DNA from: Arion vulgaris
Taxonomy: Eukaryota > Mollusca > Gastropoda > Stylommatophora > Arionidae
DNA: 64,000 bases
Assembly (NCBI GenBank): GCA_020796225.1
Contig: CM036775.1
Location: 5,653,393 to 5,717,392 of the forward strand
Reading direction: 5' to 3'
Positions 32,115 to 42,797 of this stretch are shown here, piece after piece. The notes under the pieces are model-generated. The model saw only the letters and a program-made list of their open reading frames with translations. It did no database searches and had not been told where the DNA came from. Made by a program: the position numbers and the translations under genes. Within the stretch, counting starts at the first letter, position 1. Each line of letters opens with the position of its first letter.

Positions 32115-33097
32115 GGACCAGACAATGAAAGCAAGTGGTACCCAGACAATTGAAGAGTGTGTCAATGTGGTACCAGACAATTGAAGTGTGTCAATGGTAC
32201 CAGACAATGAAAGTGTGCTCAATGTGGGTACCCAGACAATTGAAGAGTGTCTCAATGTACCCAGACTAAATGTGCCAATGTGGGTACCGACAATTGAAGA
32301 AAGTGTGTCAATGTGGTACCCAGACAATTGAAGAAAGTGTGCTCAATGTGGGTACCCAGACAATTAAAGTGTCAATGTGGTACCCAGACAATGAAGATGT
32401 GCTCAATGTGGGTACCAGACAATTAAGGTGGAACAAAATGAACCGATTTGGTCTGTCCTTGCGTCATCTCTGTCGATACGAAGATGAAGGAGAAGACATG
32501 CTGAACAGGATTGTTACTGAGGATGAATCATGGGTGCATCACTACCCGTCGAATCAAAGCGTGCTTCAATACAGTGGAAACATCTTTCTTCACCTTGTGT
32601 CCAAAAATTCAAGGTTACGCCATCAGCAAGGAAAGTCATGCTGACGGTGTTCTGGGATTGTCAAGGAGTGCTTTTAACCAATTTCAAGAAGAAATGTGAC
32701 AATGTGAATTCTGAATCATACTGTGAAGTTCTATCGATGCTTCATGATGCAATTCGAAAAAACGCCCAGGACTGCTGACTACAGGAGTGTTGCTTCTTCA
32801 TGACAATGCCAGACCACATACGGCTCGATTAACTCAGGAGAAAATTAACCAACTACGGTGGAAAGTTCTGGAACATCAAACTTACGGTCCCGACTTAGCC
32901 CCTAACGATTTCCACCTTTTGGTCCACTGAAAACCCACCTTGGCGGGAGACATTTCGTGAATGACGCTGAAGTTGAATGTGAAGTGAAAACGTGGTTTAG
33001 AAAACAGAGCCCGCAGTTCTATGCAGCCGGTATGGGAGGATTGATAAAACGATGGGATAAGTGCATCAATGTTGGTGGAAATTATGTTGAGAAATAA
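32115..33097 (+). pseudogene. mariner transposase (DD34D) with internal tandem expansion
   Basis: After a 33-bp array (32120-32430) the frame gives NRFGLSLRHLCRYEDEGEDM, LNRIVTEDESWVHHY (first catalytic Asp), then the frame shifts to ESKRASIQWKHLSSP, KVMLTVFWDCQGVLL, LLLHDNARPHTA (second Asp, 32802-32804) and GPDLAPNDFHLFGPL (third Asp, 32907-32909), with 34 residues between the last two, and ends KRWDKCINVGGNYVEK-stop at 33095-33097. This is a mariner-family Tc1/mariner transposase lacking the N-terminal DNA-binding half. At least two frameshifts and a stop at 32776 kill it. No terminal inverted repeats are evident. Confidence 0.93.
32120..32430. repeat. ~33-bp minisatellite born in the mariner ORF, about 9 units
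   Basis: Units GGTACCCAGACAATTGAAGA plus AAGTGTGTCAATGTG. In the transposase frame the unit reads K-V-S-M-W-V-P-R-Q-L-K, the mariner linker motif usually written KVSARWVPRQL. The last unit runs straight into the downstream transposase frame, so the array grew in place. Confidence 0.88.
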
Positions 33098-33204
33098 AGG
33101 AACAATGTATGTATAAAAATAAACTGGTTTCAAGTTGTTATCATGTTTAGTTATTTTTCTACAGCCATTTGTGGCTTACTTATTGACTTCCCCTCGTATA
33201 ATTA

Positions 33205-33775
33205 ACAGAGAGAAAACACACAGTCAATCCCCATGTCAGTCCAAGATAAGCTATATGGAGATGTACATAGACTCCAGTTGACCACTAACTACTTTAAAAA
33301 TATACAAATCGATGTCAGTTCAAGACACGTTATATGGAGATGTACACAGACTCCAGTTGATCACTAACTACTTTAAAAATATACAAATCGATGTCAGTTC
33401 AAGACAAGCTATATGGAGATGTACATGACTCAGTTGATCACTAACTACTTTAAAAGTATACAAATCGATGTCAGTCCAAGATAAGCTATATGGAGATGTA
33501 CACAGACTCCAGTTGACCACTAACTACTTTAAAAGTATACAAATCGATGTCAGTTCAAGACACGTTATATGGAGATACACAGACCCAGTTGATCACTAAC
33601 TATTTAAAATATACAAATCGATGTCAGTTCAAGACAAGCTATGATGGAGATGTACACGACTCCAGTTGATCCTAACACTTTAAAGTATACAAAACGATGT
33701 CAGTCAAGAAAGTCTAATGGAGATGTACACAGACTCAGTTGACTACTACTTTAAAGTAAACAACGATGTCTGAAA
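33205..33775. repeat. ~80-bp minisatellite, about 7 units
   Basis: Units CGATGTCAGTTCAAGACAAG, CTATATGGAGATGTACACAG, ACTCCAGTTGATCACTAACT and ACTTTAAAAATATACAAAT. The right-hand units are degraded by deletions. The KLYGDVHRLQL-like reading recalls a VQDKLYGVADNLR-type scrap at about 43210-43255, but the link is weak. Confidence 0.92.
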
Positions 33776-33837
33776 GAATTGGAAAAAGAAGAACTCTCTG
33801 ATATCCTAGAAGTGCAAGACATTTACAGAATACCATG

Positions 33838-34497
33838 AACTTAGCAGTGTGTCTACACTTGGCTACAACCTGGTAGCAGTGTGTCTACACTTGGCTACAA
33901 TCTGGTAGCAGTGTGTCTACACTTGGTTACAATCTGGTAGCAGTGTGTCTACACTTGGCTACAATCTGGTAGTAGTGTGTCTACACTTCTGGAGGCTACA
34001 AACCTGGTAGTAGTGTGTCTACACTTGGCTAAAACCTGGTAGTAGTGTGTATACACTTGGCTACAACCTGGTAGCAGTGTGTCTACACTTGGCTACAATC
34101 TGGTAGTAGTTTGTCTACACTTGGCTAAAACCTGGTAGCAGTGTGTCTACACTTGGCTACAATCTGGTAGCAGTGTGTCTACACTTGGCTACAACCTGGT
34201 AGTAGTGTGTCTACACTTGGCTACAATCTGGTAGTAGTGTGTCTACACTTGGTTACAACCTGGTAGTAGTGTGTCTACACTTGGTTACAACCTGGTAGTA
34301 GTGTGTCTACACTTGGTTACAACCTGGTAGTAGTGTGTCTACACTTGGTTACAACCTGGTAGTAGTGTGTCTACACTTGGTTACAACCTGGTAGTAGTGT
34401 GTCTACACTTGGTTACAACCTGGTAGTAGTGTGTCTAGACTTGACTACAACCTGGTAGTAGTGTGTCTAGACTTGGTTACAACCTGGTAGTAGGGTG
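33838..34497. repeat. 32-bp minisatellite, about 21 units
   Basis: Units GTAGTAGTGTGTCTACACTT plus GGTTACAACCTG. A polarity is visible: left units have GGCTACAATC and AGCAGT, right units are homogenised to GGTTACAACC and AGTAGT. Confidence 0.95.
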
Positions 34498-34890
34498 AGG
34501 ACACAAGAAGAAGAATGTATAATCTTGTAGTTTTATGTTAGTCATTGTCTATCTGTCACGTCTCTTGACTTATGTTCTTCTTGTGGTGGTAACATCTGCT
34601 TATTGTGACCAAGATCTAACACAAAACTTGGGAGTCCTACTCCGTGTCTTAATTATGATTGATTTTTTTTATCGATATTGTATCGTCAGCATATGGCCAT
34701 TGAATCATTCGTATGTGTCGATTCTTCCCCGTCAATAATGGCTGACACATTCCGTTTCTGATGACGTCTTTGGGTTTTTTTTCTCTAGATAGTTGCAGAC
34801 ACCTGATGATGAGATCTGTCTTTCCTGGTTTGTCTGGAGTCGTTCTACTTTATATGACTTCAGCTTTTATTTACCAACCCAGACTTTTAT
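34498..34890. other. No gene seen
   Basis: Non-repetitive AT-rich sequence with a 67-codon hydrophobic frame (34535-34738) that has no recognised domain and no splice context. Confidence 0.45.
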
Positions 34891-35385
34891 TCAGGATGTG
34901 CTCCCTGGACTCCCTGTGCTCCCTGGACTCCTTGTGCTCCCTGTGCTCCCTGTGCCCCTGGACTCCCTGTGCTCCCTGGACTCCCCGGACTCCCTGTGCT
35001 CCCTGTGCTCCCTGTGCCCCTGGACTCCTGTGCTCCCTGTGCTCCCTGGACACCCTGTGCTCCCTGGACTCCCTTGCTCCCTGGACTCCCTGTGCTCCCT
35101 GGACTCCCTGTGCTCCCTGTGCTCCCTGGACTCCCTGTCTCCCTGTGCTCCCTGGACACCCTGGACTCCCTGTACTCCCTGTACTCCTGGACTCCCTGTG
35201 CTCCCTGGACTCCTGGCTCCCTGTACTCCCTGTGCTCCCTGGACTCCCTGTGCCTCCCGGACTCCCCTGTGCTCCTGGACTCCCTGTGCTCCCTGTGCCC
35301 TGGACTCCCTGTGCTCCCTGTGCCCTGCTCCCTGTGCTCCCTGTGCCCATTGCTCCCTGTGCTCCTTCTCCTGTGCTCCTGGACA
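34890..35385. repeat. 15-bp GC-rich minisatellite (TGTGCTCCCTGGACTCCC)
   Basis: Tandem CTCCCTGGACTCCCTGTG units of 15-18 bp. The minus strand reads Gly-X-Y collagen-like triplets (GAQGVQG, GSTGSPG) in all three frames by turns. Frame switches every few dozen codons and the lack of flanking coding sequence argue for a satellite. Confidence 0.9.
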
Positions 35386-35399
35386 CTATCGTTTAATCT

Positions 35400-35720
35400 C
35401 ATAAACTTGGGGGCATAGATCTATACAGAAAGAACTCCAAATTAAAGAAAAGTGACTGATGCTACAAATAAGAAAGAGAAAATTGAGGTATTTTGGATAT
35501 ATAAAAAGACATGAAGGGCTGGAGAAGACCATAATGGAAGGATGCATACCGGCAAAGAGAAGAAGAGGAAGACCATGGAGAAGATGGATTCAAGGTGTAA
35601 CTGATCATTTGAACAAGACGACTGCAGAGGCGGGACATCTGGCCTATCAAAGAGAGAAATTTCGGAGGATTGTTGGGGTGGCAAAGTTCTGTTCAGAACA
35701 AGCTATTTGATGATGATACT
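35400..35720 (+). pseudogene. LINE C-terminal domain (RTE/CFDP2-like)
   Basis: The open frame 35459-35710 reads MLQIRKRKLRYFGYIKRHEG, LEKTIMEGCIPAKRRRGRPW, RRWIQGVTDHLNKTTAEAGH and ends with KFCSEQAI. It is the standard end of these LINE ORFs and is open over 83 codons, though RT is missing. Relatives: 55955-56155 (reverse), 56180-56510 and 43277-43440 (reverse). Confidence 0.88.
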
Positions 35721-36055
35721 TGGGGGGGGGAGTGTCAAGTAGGAGACAAGACAAGAAAATGATGTCCTCCTCAAGGGAGAGAGAGAGAGGAGACAACTGC
35801 TATTTGTCTTAATAGCTAGGGGATGGGTGGTTGCAGCCAGAGCGTCTACCACTCGCCGGTTAGTTCTGGGCTGTCACCCTTTGAGGCCCCATCCTGCACC
35901 CCGCCCTTTTGTCTGGCCTTTCACCTTCAGTCTGTTCAGCTTTGTTAGATCCCAGCTAACTCTAAATAACTAGGCCTGACAACTGACGGGAAAACCCCTG
36001 AGCTATGGCGAAATCCTGCTTGCTCCTTTCTCAGTTTCTTCTCCACAGCATCAGT
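35721..36055. other. No gene seen
   Basis: Contains a G-run at 35724-35732 and GAGAGAGAGAG. The middle is GC-rich unique sequence without recognised features. Confidence 0.45.
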
Positions 36056-36059
36056 GATC

Positions 36060-36530
36060 AGTTATAAGCTATATGAGGACTATCATCATAGCACTCCGGA
36101 CATGTCCATAGGTGCTCCGATCTCCGTCTCAGCAAATCCAGCAGCGTCCAGCGACCCAACACGCCAGTTCGATGTTGATTAATCAATCTCTTTGCATATT
36201 TAGTATGTCGTTCTTTCGGGCTGCACCAATATTGACACCCATCTCTCTCAATCTGGTCAGCGAGTGGGATTCACAGCCCTGAAATTCCTCTGTTCGGAAA
36301 GACTCTCAATGCGTGAAGAATGTCACTTCGTTCCATGGCAGCTCCCTCTGATATTGTAGCCAAGCCAGCCAATCTATCAGCTCGTTCATTACCCCTAACT
36401 CCTGCGTGCTCAGGGATAAAAATGAATGTGATTTCGCTGATCATTGTCTGTACCAGGACCTCCACTCAGTTGTGTCTCACCATTCGTGATTCGACTTTAT
36501 GAATCATGCTCATGGAGTGATTCTTTCCCT
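36060..36530 (-). pseudogene. LINE RNase H and zinc-type C-terminus
   Basis: Minus-strand ITFIFIPEHAGVRGNERADR with LAGLATISEGAAMERSDILH (36271-36465), then after a frame change KRLINQHRTGVLGRW and LLRRRSEHLWTCPECYDD. This is the best preserved RNase H end in the window, with its HAGVRGNERADR block intact. Confidence 0.9.
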
Positions 36531-36990
36531 GCATCCTTACTATCATTAGTAGGTGTGTAGTATTGTAGGATGGTGATGTTTGTATGCATCCCCTTTAATC
36601 TGATCCTAATCAAACGGCTACTGATAGGTTTCCATTCTAACAGACATTTTTCCACGCATTTTCTTAGCATGACTGCTACTCCTTTATGGTGTTGGTCATC
36701 TTCTCGTCCAGAAAATAAGACTGTTTCACCTGTACCAGTAGTACTTCTTCTGTTTCATGTCCATCTGCTCTCGCTAATCCCTAGAATATGCAGATTATAT
36801 CTTCTCATTTCAGCTGCTATCTGTGATAGTTTTCCAGTTTCGTACATTGTTCTTACATTCCAGAATCCAATTCTGGTCTTGCTTTTTGCATTCAGGACTT
36901 CCGTCCTCATGAAAGTAGATTTCTTTCGACTTTTACTACTTCCAGTCATATGTGTCAATGACTCTGGTAGCTCTTCATGTCCATGAATAT
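36531..36990 (-). pseudogene. LINE endonuclease N-terminus (RTE-BovB-like)
   Basis: Minus-strand KTRIGFWNVRTMYETGKLSQ and LHILGISESRWT (36755-36958) are the first strands of the APE-like endonuclease. After a frame change CVEKCLLEWKPISSRLIRIR and KGMHTNITILQYYTPT follow. It is joined directly to the RNase H LINE at about 36530, so one is inserted in the other. Confidence 0.9.
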
Positions 36991-37168
36991 GTTGTGTCTT
37001 TGTTGCTGTTTCCGTAAGGTTGAAATTTTTTAAAGGATGGGGTCGTTAGTCCCAAGCCCAGCCCCCAACCTGGAGGACCAGGAGACCATACTTTGTCTGT
37101 CCCCTCCTCAGTGACCTGTCCGGCTTGGTTGAACCTGCCAGGAACATAAGTTCCCACCGTCCTAGCCC

Positions 37169-37462
37169 ACTGTATCATTGAAGCACGCAAGCCTCCCCAC
37201 CACTACAAGGTACTGGACTTAGCGGTACTGTATCATTGAAGCACGCAAGCCTCCCCACCACTACAAGGTACTGGACTTAGCGGTACTGTATCATTGAAGC
37301 ACGCAAGCCTCCCCACCACTACAAGGTACTGGACTTAGCGATACTGTATCATTGAAGCACGCAAGCCTCCCCACCACTACAAGGTACTGGACTTAGCGGT
37401 ACTGTATCATTGAAGCACGCAAGCCTCCCCACCACTACAAGGTACTGGACTTAGCGGTAGTG
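37169..37462. repeat. 58-bp tandem repeat, 5 units
   Basis: Units CTGTATCATTGAAGCACGCA, AGCCTCCCCACCACTACAAG and GTACTGGACTTAGCGGTA, with one A/G difference in the whole array. A recent amplification. Confidence 0.95.
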
Positions 37463-37539
37463 AGGCTCCCTACGAGTCCGCACACTCTGTACCCTTTGAT
37501 TGTGCATCCAGCTCACTACGCTAAGCTACATATGAGAGT

Positions 37540-38215
37540 AGTCACTAGTAGTAGCAGTAGTATATACGTAGTAATAGTAGTAAGTATGTATAGAGCAGTC
37601 AATAGTAGTAGGTAGTATATGAAGCAGCAGCTATCAGTAGTGATAGCAGTAGTGAGTCATGAGTCAGCAACATGGCATGATGTGATCAGCTATAGCAAGC
37701 TGTAGTAGTAGTAGTAGTAGCAGCAGCAGTGTAGTAGGGAGTAGTAGAGAGCAGCAGCAGAGTAGTAGTAGCAGCAGCAGTGTAGGCAGAGCAGAGTAGC
37801 AGTAGTAGTTACAGCGAGGCAGTGGTAGCAGTAGCAGTAGTAGGGTAGTAGCAGCAGTAGTGCAGGTAGTAGTTAGCAGCAGCAGTGAGCAGTAGGTAGC
37901 AGTGTAGCAGTGAGAGCAGTGTAGTTCAGCAGTAGAGCAGAGCAGTAGCAGCGCAGTAGCGGCAGTGAGCAGTGTAGAGTCAGCAGTAGTAGCAGTAGCA
38001 GTAGCGTAGCAGCAGCAGCAGGTAGTAGCAGCAGCAGTAGAGTCAGAGTAGCAGTGTAGGCAGTAGCAGTAGTAGTCAGCAGTAGCAGTAGTAGTAGTAC
38101 AGCAGTAGTATTAGTAGCAGTAGTAGAGTAGCAGTGTAGCTAGTGTGTAGTAGCATACGTGTACAGCTAGTCACGTAGTATTAGTAGCAGTAGTAGTAGT
38201 GGCAGTAGCAGTCCT
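37540..38215. repeat. (GTA/GCA)n trinucleotide tract, ~680 bp
   Basis: AGCAGTAGTAGCAGCAG runs with frequent single-base dropouts. Length and slip pattern suggest either active instability or sequencing indels. Confidence 0.95.
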
Positions 38216-38239
38216 GATGTTATAACTGTACACTACTCC

Positions 38240-38500
38240 CCGGATGGGTAGAAGAACAGAAGAACAAACAAAGAATACGAAGAAAGAACGTTCGTATAAT
38301 ATGGTCTAACGCTAAACATGGAAGACCAAAGACCACTCTTCGAAGAACAATCCAACAAGAAAGTAAACTATTGGGATGTAAAAACATACGAGATCTCCAA
38401 CTGCTAGCAACGAACCGCATTACATGGAGATCTAAAACCTCTGCCCTATGTGCCGCCTTTGACACGAAAGGAACAAACTAACTAACTAAGTCTTACACAT
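38240..38500 (+). pseudogene. RTE-like LINE 3' end
   Basis: The plus-strand frame includes GRPKTTLRRTIQQESKLLGC, KNIRDLQLLATNRITWRSKT and an end GGAACAAACTAACTAACTA. It is the same family as 4980-5600 (reverse), and the best terminus. Confidence 0.85.
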
Positions 38501-40235
38501 GACAATCGACTAACATTAGGTATACACAAAGCCGTCTAATTAACTTATACGAAGTTTATTTGTAACAAAAAGGAAAATGCACATACAGACTCAACTGATA
38601 TGAGTCCAAGAAGCACATAAGTATCGTTCTGGTCAAACTTATACAATTAGAGGAACTCAATTGCTAGTAAATATCAACAACAAACAAAAAGAAATTGGAG
38701 TAGTTCCACCTCCAAAATGAATTCAAACAATTTCCAGCAACTTATCTTATAATATTTACTGTATCCGCCCAATTCTAATATGTCATCGGTCTTAATTTAA
38801 TTAGACAACACATGATTTTTACATGAGCTCATTACCTAGGCGTGTCTTAGTGAAGGTGTGCTTCTCTCTGTAAGAGGCCGGATGATTAGGGGCCCACGGC
38901 TTGGTCGTACACTCTATAGCCTTGCGGTAATTGAGGCGGTTAGGCTGAGGAGCAATTGGTTTCCCGTAATGTCAATTTTACTTGAAATCTCGAGCGCTCA
39001 ATTCTAATCTGTTTCCGGTCATCCTGGTTCGGTTGGAGTCGTCAAGAAGGGGTTTCTGCTACTAGATAAAGTCCTGGATCTTCGTTGTGGGTGCACACAA
39101 CGTATCACAACGTATCCTTACTCTGGGCTCGATGTACCTGTCTTAACCGTGCGACGTCCAACTCCACGGGATAAGTCGCCCCACCCCATATATATATATA
39201 TATATACATGCTCTATTTTCACTTTGACATAGAAAATTGATATATATTTCATGGTCAATTTTCAAATGATTCTATACATGAAATAGAAAATTGATGAAAA
39301 ATGGATCGTGTAAGATGGGCATTAGATGAATTAAAATGTAGAATTCAAATTTTTAATGATTATTCAATCGCAAAATCACGAAAAAATCAACCCTCCAGAT
39401 GCTTCTGAACACACTATCACCCCTTCTGGAAGGCTTCACTTCCTACTGGAGGAGGAGGCACCGCTCACTTTGGGTACCCATGCTCTATGATAATCTGCAG
39501 TCTCAACAAAGTTTTAGTCGACAACAACTTTACGAGCTCTTGACATGTTTGCTTAGCACAGGTAGCCAGTCAACAAGCATACTTCGACCTACATCAAAGA
39601 GATAACAGACTACCTGGACAGAAGATAACAACATATTAACATAAAAGTACTAACATTATTAAAACAACAAGAGATAGAATCTGCAGGTTATCAGATGGAA
39701 CACTCTAAAGAACAAAGACAATGGAACCAGTTCTGAAGTCTCAACGAAAAATTAGTTCTAATTTTTGTTAATCGGTATATGGCTAACATTTTATGATAAA
39801 ACAAAAATAAGGTATTTTCTTAAGATGAAAGGGCTTCGTTTCACAGAATAAGGAAAGATCAATAACCAGCCAGAATGAAAAGCATATTAACTCTTACAAT
39901 ACGCGTACTAAAATCGCCTTTTACACACTGTTTTTGAGGAATAAATTTTAAGGCGAAGATGTCCTTACAAAATGTGTTATAACTTTCTTACATTCAACAG
40001 CAGAGACAAACTGCATACACCAAAATGTGCACAATTGAAAGATCTATTACAAACATCCACTTGCTGTAATTGAATTTTAAAAATACACTTAAAGCATTAA
40101 AGTCTTCTATGATATATTAATAACTGGTTAGAACCATACGGTCCGTGAAGTGGCAATTGGAACTAACTTTATGGTCTGTCAGGTGGTGTTTCGTATTCTA
40201 AGAGTTAAGGAGAAAACCGCCCGTGTATTTCCGGA
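38501..40235. other. No gene identified; possible coding scraps
   Basis: AT-rich, with a (TA)n run at 39186-39206. A frame around 39380-39720 (INPPDASEHTITPSGRLHFL, then QQEIESAGYQMEHSKEQRQW) has a protein-like composition and may be part of an unrecognised element. Nothing else seen. Confidence 0.4.
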
Positions 40236-40239
40236 GCTC

Positions 40240-40468
40240 GAAAGGGGAGAAATGAATAGTAACACTGTGACCTTCGAGGTATATCGTCAGATGCGACTGA
40301 GGTAGGGGCCTAGGAAAGTTACTCTAGCAAATAAAAAGCGTCGCAGAATTCGAATGTACTGGTTTACTTGTAGTACAATCGCTCTTAGGCTCAGAACACA
40401 AATAAATCACAAAAAGTGGTTTAACAAGTGGTCGATATGGAGAGTTCAAAGAAGAAGAAAAAAGATGT
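40240..40468 (+). mobile_element. C2 element with (GAA)n tail
   Basis: GAATAGTAACACTGTGACCT, ATGCGACTGAGGTAGGGGCC, TACTTGTAGTACAATCGCTC, GAGTGGTTTAACAAGTGGTC-type end and AAAGAAGAAGAAAAAAG tail. Confidence 0.82.
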
Positions 40469-40474
40469 CCGTAA

Positions 40475-40735
40475 CTCCATCAATCCATTCTTTCTTGGTT
40501 TGCCCTTCCTCTTGATGATTCCATTTTCAGGTTGTATGCTCTTGCAACTGGTGTATTCTGGTTCATTTTCACCAAGTGGCCAAACCATTTGAGTCTCTGT
40601 TTTTCAATGAATCTAATAGCAGATGGTGTTCCAACTGTTCTTCTAATTTCATAATTTCTTATATGGTCTCTTCTTGTTTTATTTACCGCTTTCCTAAAGC
40701 ATCTCATTTCGCAGGTGGCCGCCCATGTGTCGCCA
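40475..40735 (-). pseudogene. LINE C-terminal fragment
   Basis: Minus-strand MRCFRKAVNKTRRDHIRNYE, IRRTVGTPSAIRFIEKQRLK and WFGHLVKMNQNTPVARAYNL. It is the same family as 18146-19088, in better frame. It is sandwiched between two C2 elements. Confidence 0.87.
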
Positions 40736-40744
40736 AGGCCCACC

Positions 40745-40980
40745 GAGGAGCAAAGAATAGTAACACTGCGACCTACAAGGCATGTCGTAAGATGCGACTG
40801 AGGTAGGAGCCTAGGGAAGCTACCTAGTAAATAAAAAACGTCGCAGAAATCGGATATGCTGACCTACTTGTAGGTGCATAACTTGCATAACGCACAATTG
40901 TTCTCAGGCTCAGATGACATACAAATCACAAAGAGTGGTTAATAAGTGGTCACTATAGAGCGTTCGAAGAAGAAGAAGAT
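40745..40980 (+). mobile_element. C2 element with (GAA)n tail
   Basis: Full layout: GAGCAAAGAATAGTAACACT, GCATGTCGTAAGATGCGACT, GGAGCCTAGGGAAGCTACCT, CTGACCTACTTGTAGGTGCA, AATCACAAAGAGTGGTTAAT and TTCGAAGAAGAAGAAG. A good reference copy, about 235 bp. Confidence 0.88.
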
Positions 40981-41094
40981 CTATGATCTATGGTGCAGTG
41001 ATACTAATAAGACATTTGTTGTTTCTGACTTATGTGTCCTTGAGTCCGACGAGGTCTGATGATGATGATGAAGAAAGGGTCTAAAAACATGATA

Positions 41095-41205
41095 GACTTC
41101 ATTGCACTGGGTTCTACCCTCTATAACTCGGTCCCTTTTTGCAGGAATGGCACGCCACCCCCAAAGAATATTGCACACATCACAAACTCCGCATCTTCTT
41201 CTTCT
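41095..41205 (-). mobile_element. SINE-B 3' part, reverse
   Basis: TTCATTGCACTGGGTTCTAC, AACTCGGTCCCTTTTTGCAG and GCACACATCACAAACTCCG match the reverse of 52620-52745. Confidence 0.75.
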
Positions 41206-41830
41206 CTTCCACCATTTACTTCTTTATAGAAGTGTTGGGGATGAAACGTAGTGATCTTGTGTGTGCTTTTTTTAAGGCACTTTGTAAGCTGATATTCATG
41301 TTCGTAAGGCTGTTCTTGATGCGATCGCTCCATCTTTTGCGTGGTCTTCCTCTTGCCTTGTACTCATTATACTTTTTCTGTGTGGCTCTCTGTGGTAGGC
41401 GATACCAGGCATTCTTGTCAGGTGTCCAAACAATTTAATCTGTTGTTCTTTTATGAATTGCATAATTGGTTTCACATCCAGTCTCCTTCTGATTTCTCCA
41501 TTTCTAATTGTGTCTCTTATTGTCACACCTGCAGCTCTTCTAAGACACCCCATCTCTGTCGTTATAATTTTCTGCTCATTACTGCTGTTTTGCCATTTGA
41601 CATGGTAACATAGTGTTAGCCAACTTATTGTCACACCTGCAGCTCTTCTAAGACACCTCATCTCTGTCGTTATAATTTTCCGCTCATTAGCTGTTGTTAT
41701 TGGCCATGTTTGACACTGGTAACATAGTGTTAGCCAGACTTATTGTCACACCTGCAGCTCTTCTAAGACATCTCATCTGTGTTATAATTTTCCGCTCATT
41801 AGCTGCTGTTATTGGCCATGTTACGCATCT
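41205..41830 (-). pseudogene. LINE C-terminus with (GAA)n tail and internal ~115-bp triplication
   Basis: Plus-strand TTCTTCTTCTC at 41201 is the reverse (GAA)n tail. Going left to right (3' to 5') come DGAIASRTALRT, IKLFGHLTRMPGIAYHR, VKPIMQFIKEQQ and MRCLRRAAGVTIRDTIRNGE. The block MRCLRRAAGVTI plus NSSNEQKIITTE then repeats to give three copies (about 41500, 41640, 41755). The protein frame is partly maintained between copies. Confidence 0.85.
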
Positions 41831-41929
41831 CCTACAACAATCTTGAAGAAATGAAAAAATGCACCGGGGGAACAGAACGGTATGATTAGGATTTCTAAAC
41901 AAGTGTCCAGCGGCGAAGGATTGATTTCA

Positions 41930-42060
41930 TTGCACCCGGTTCCCAATATAGCTTCGCCCCTGTCAGAAGAGATGACATACCATCTGTCGAAAGCATTGCA
42001 CAAAGCACGAACTCCATAACTCCGGCAACAATCCAAAGATATCTGGTTAAAAAAAAGCAC
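41930..42060 (-). mobile_element. SINE-B, reverse, partial
   Basis: TTCATTGCACCCGGTTCCCA, GACATACCATCTGTCGAAAG and CACAAAGCACGAACTCCATA. The head is truncated near AACAGAATGGCGCG. Confidence 0.78.
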
Positions 42061-42109
42061 TCGTGAACAGAATGGCGCGATTAGGATTCCAAAAATGGGT
42101 AAACTGCTA

Positions 42110-42335
42110 AAGGATTCACGTCATTGCGCCGGGTTTTCCAGTCTATCTCCGTCCCAGTCGGCGGAGATGACATACCATCTGCCGATAGCGTTACATATAG
42201 CTTTAACTCTATAGCTCCTGCAACAATCCTAGGATCTCATGAAAAACTGCACATGTGTCTAGATCCGGATTCGAATCCACAACCTTCAGTTCGCCTGGCA
42301 AACGACTTAACCACTTCACAACTGAAACGCCTCAT
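42110..42335 (-). mobile_element. SINE-B, reverse, with intact box B
   Basis: GTCATTGCGCCGGGTTTTCC at the 3' side; GGATTCGAATCCACAACCTT holds a reverse box B, and CGACTTAACCACTTCACAAC the reverse box A region. Tandem with the copy at 41930. Confidence 0.85.
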
Positions 42336-42795
42336 GATGATGACGAATAGTTATCCCATTTGTTTTTTTCTTCTTCTATTTAAACAAGTTGTTGATACAT
42401 CTTCTTCAAGGATCTGAACTCTAGTACTAGTTATCAGAATGTGTAAACTTTGCCCCCATTTATATTTTGAATTGTTAAAGATTCGCTTAGTCACAACACG
42501 AACTAACAGATTTGATAAAATCAAGTCGTTACACCGTCTGACATTTGAAGGATACATATGTAAGTCACTTGTCAAGTCAGCTTATTAGGGTCACCTTTAA
42601 ATTAAGTTGTAATAATATTGCATTTTTGTGAAGTTCTGAGAAGACTAAGCTTTGCGGGATAGCAAGAGTAGAGGTAAGTGTACATCACTATCAAATAGTT
42701 TGTCCCGGACAGAACTTTTCACTGTAACAGTTTTTCGGAATTTCTCTTTCTCACATGCCAGATGTTTCATCTCTGGAACTGTCATGCTCAAATCA
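42336..42795. other. No gene seen
   Basis: Unique-looking AT-rich sequence with short unsupported frames on both strands. Confidence 0.45.
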
Positions 42796-42797
42796 TC

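Noticed and set aside
34793..35404. Plus-strand 203- and 211-codon frames rich in Cys-Ala-Pro-Trp
   Set aside because: By-product of the 15-bp GC-rich array; three frames are open simultaneously.
35459..35710. Small host gene resembling craniofacial development protein 2
   Set aside because: The 83-codon open frame is the C-terminus of an RTE-like LINE, present several times in decayed form in this window.
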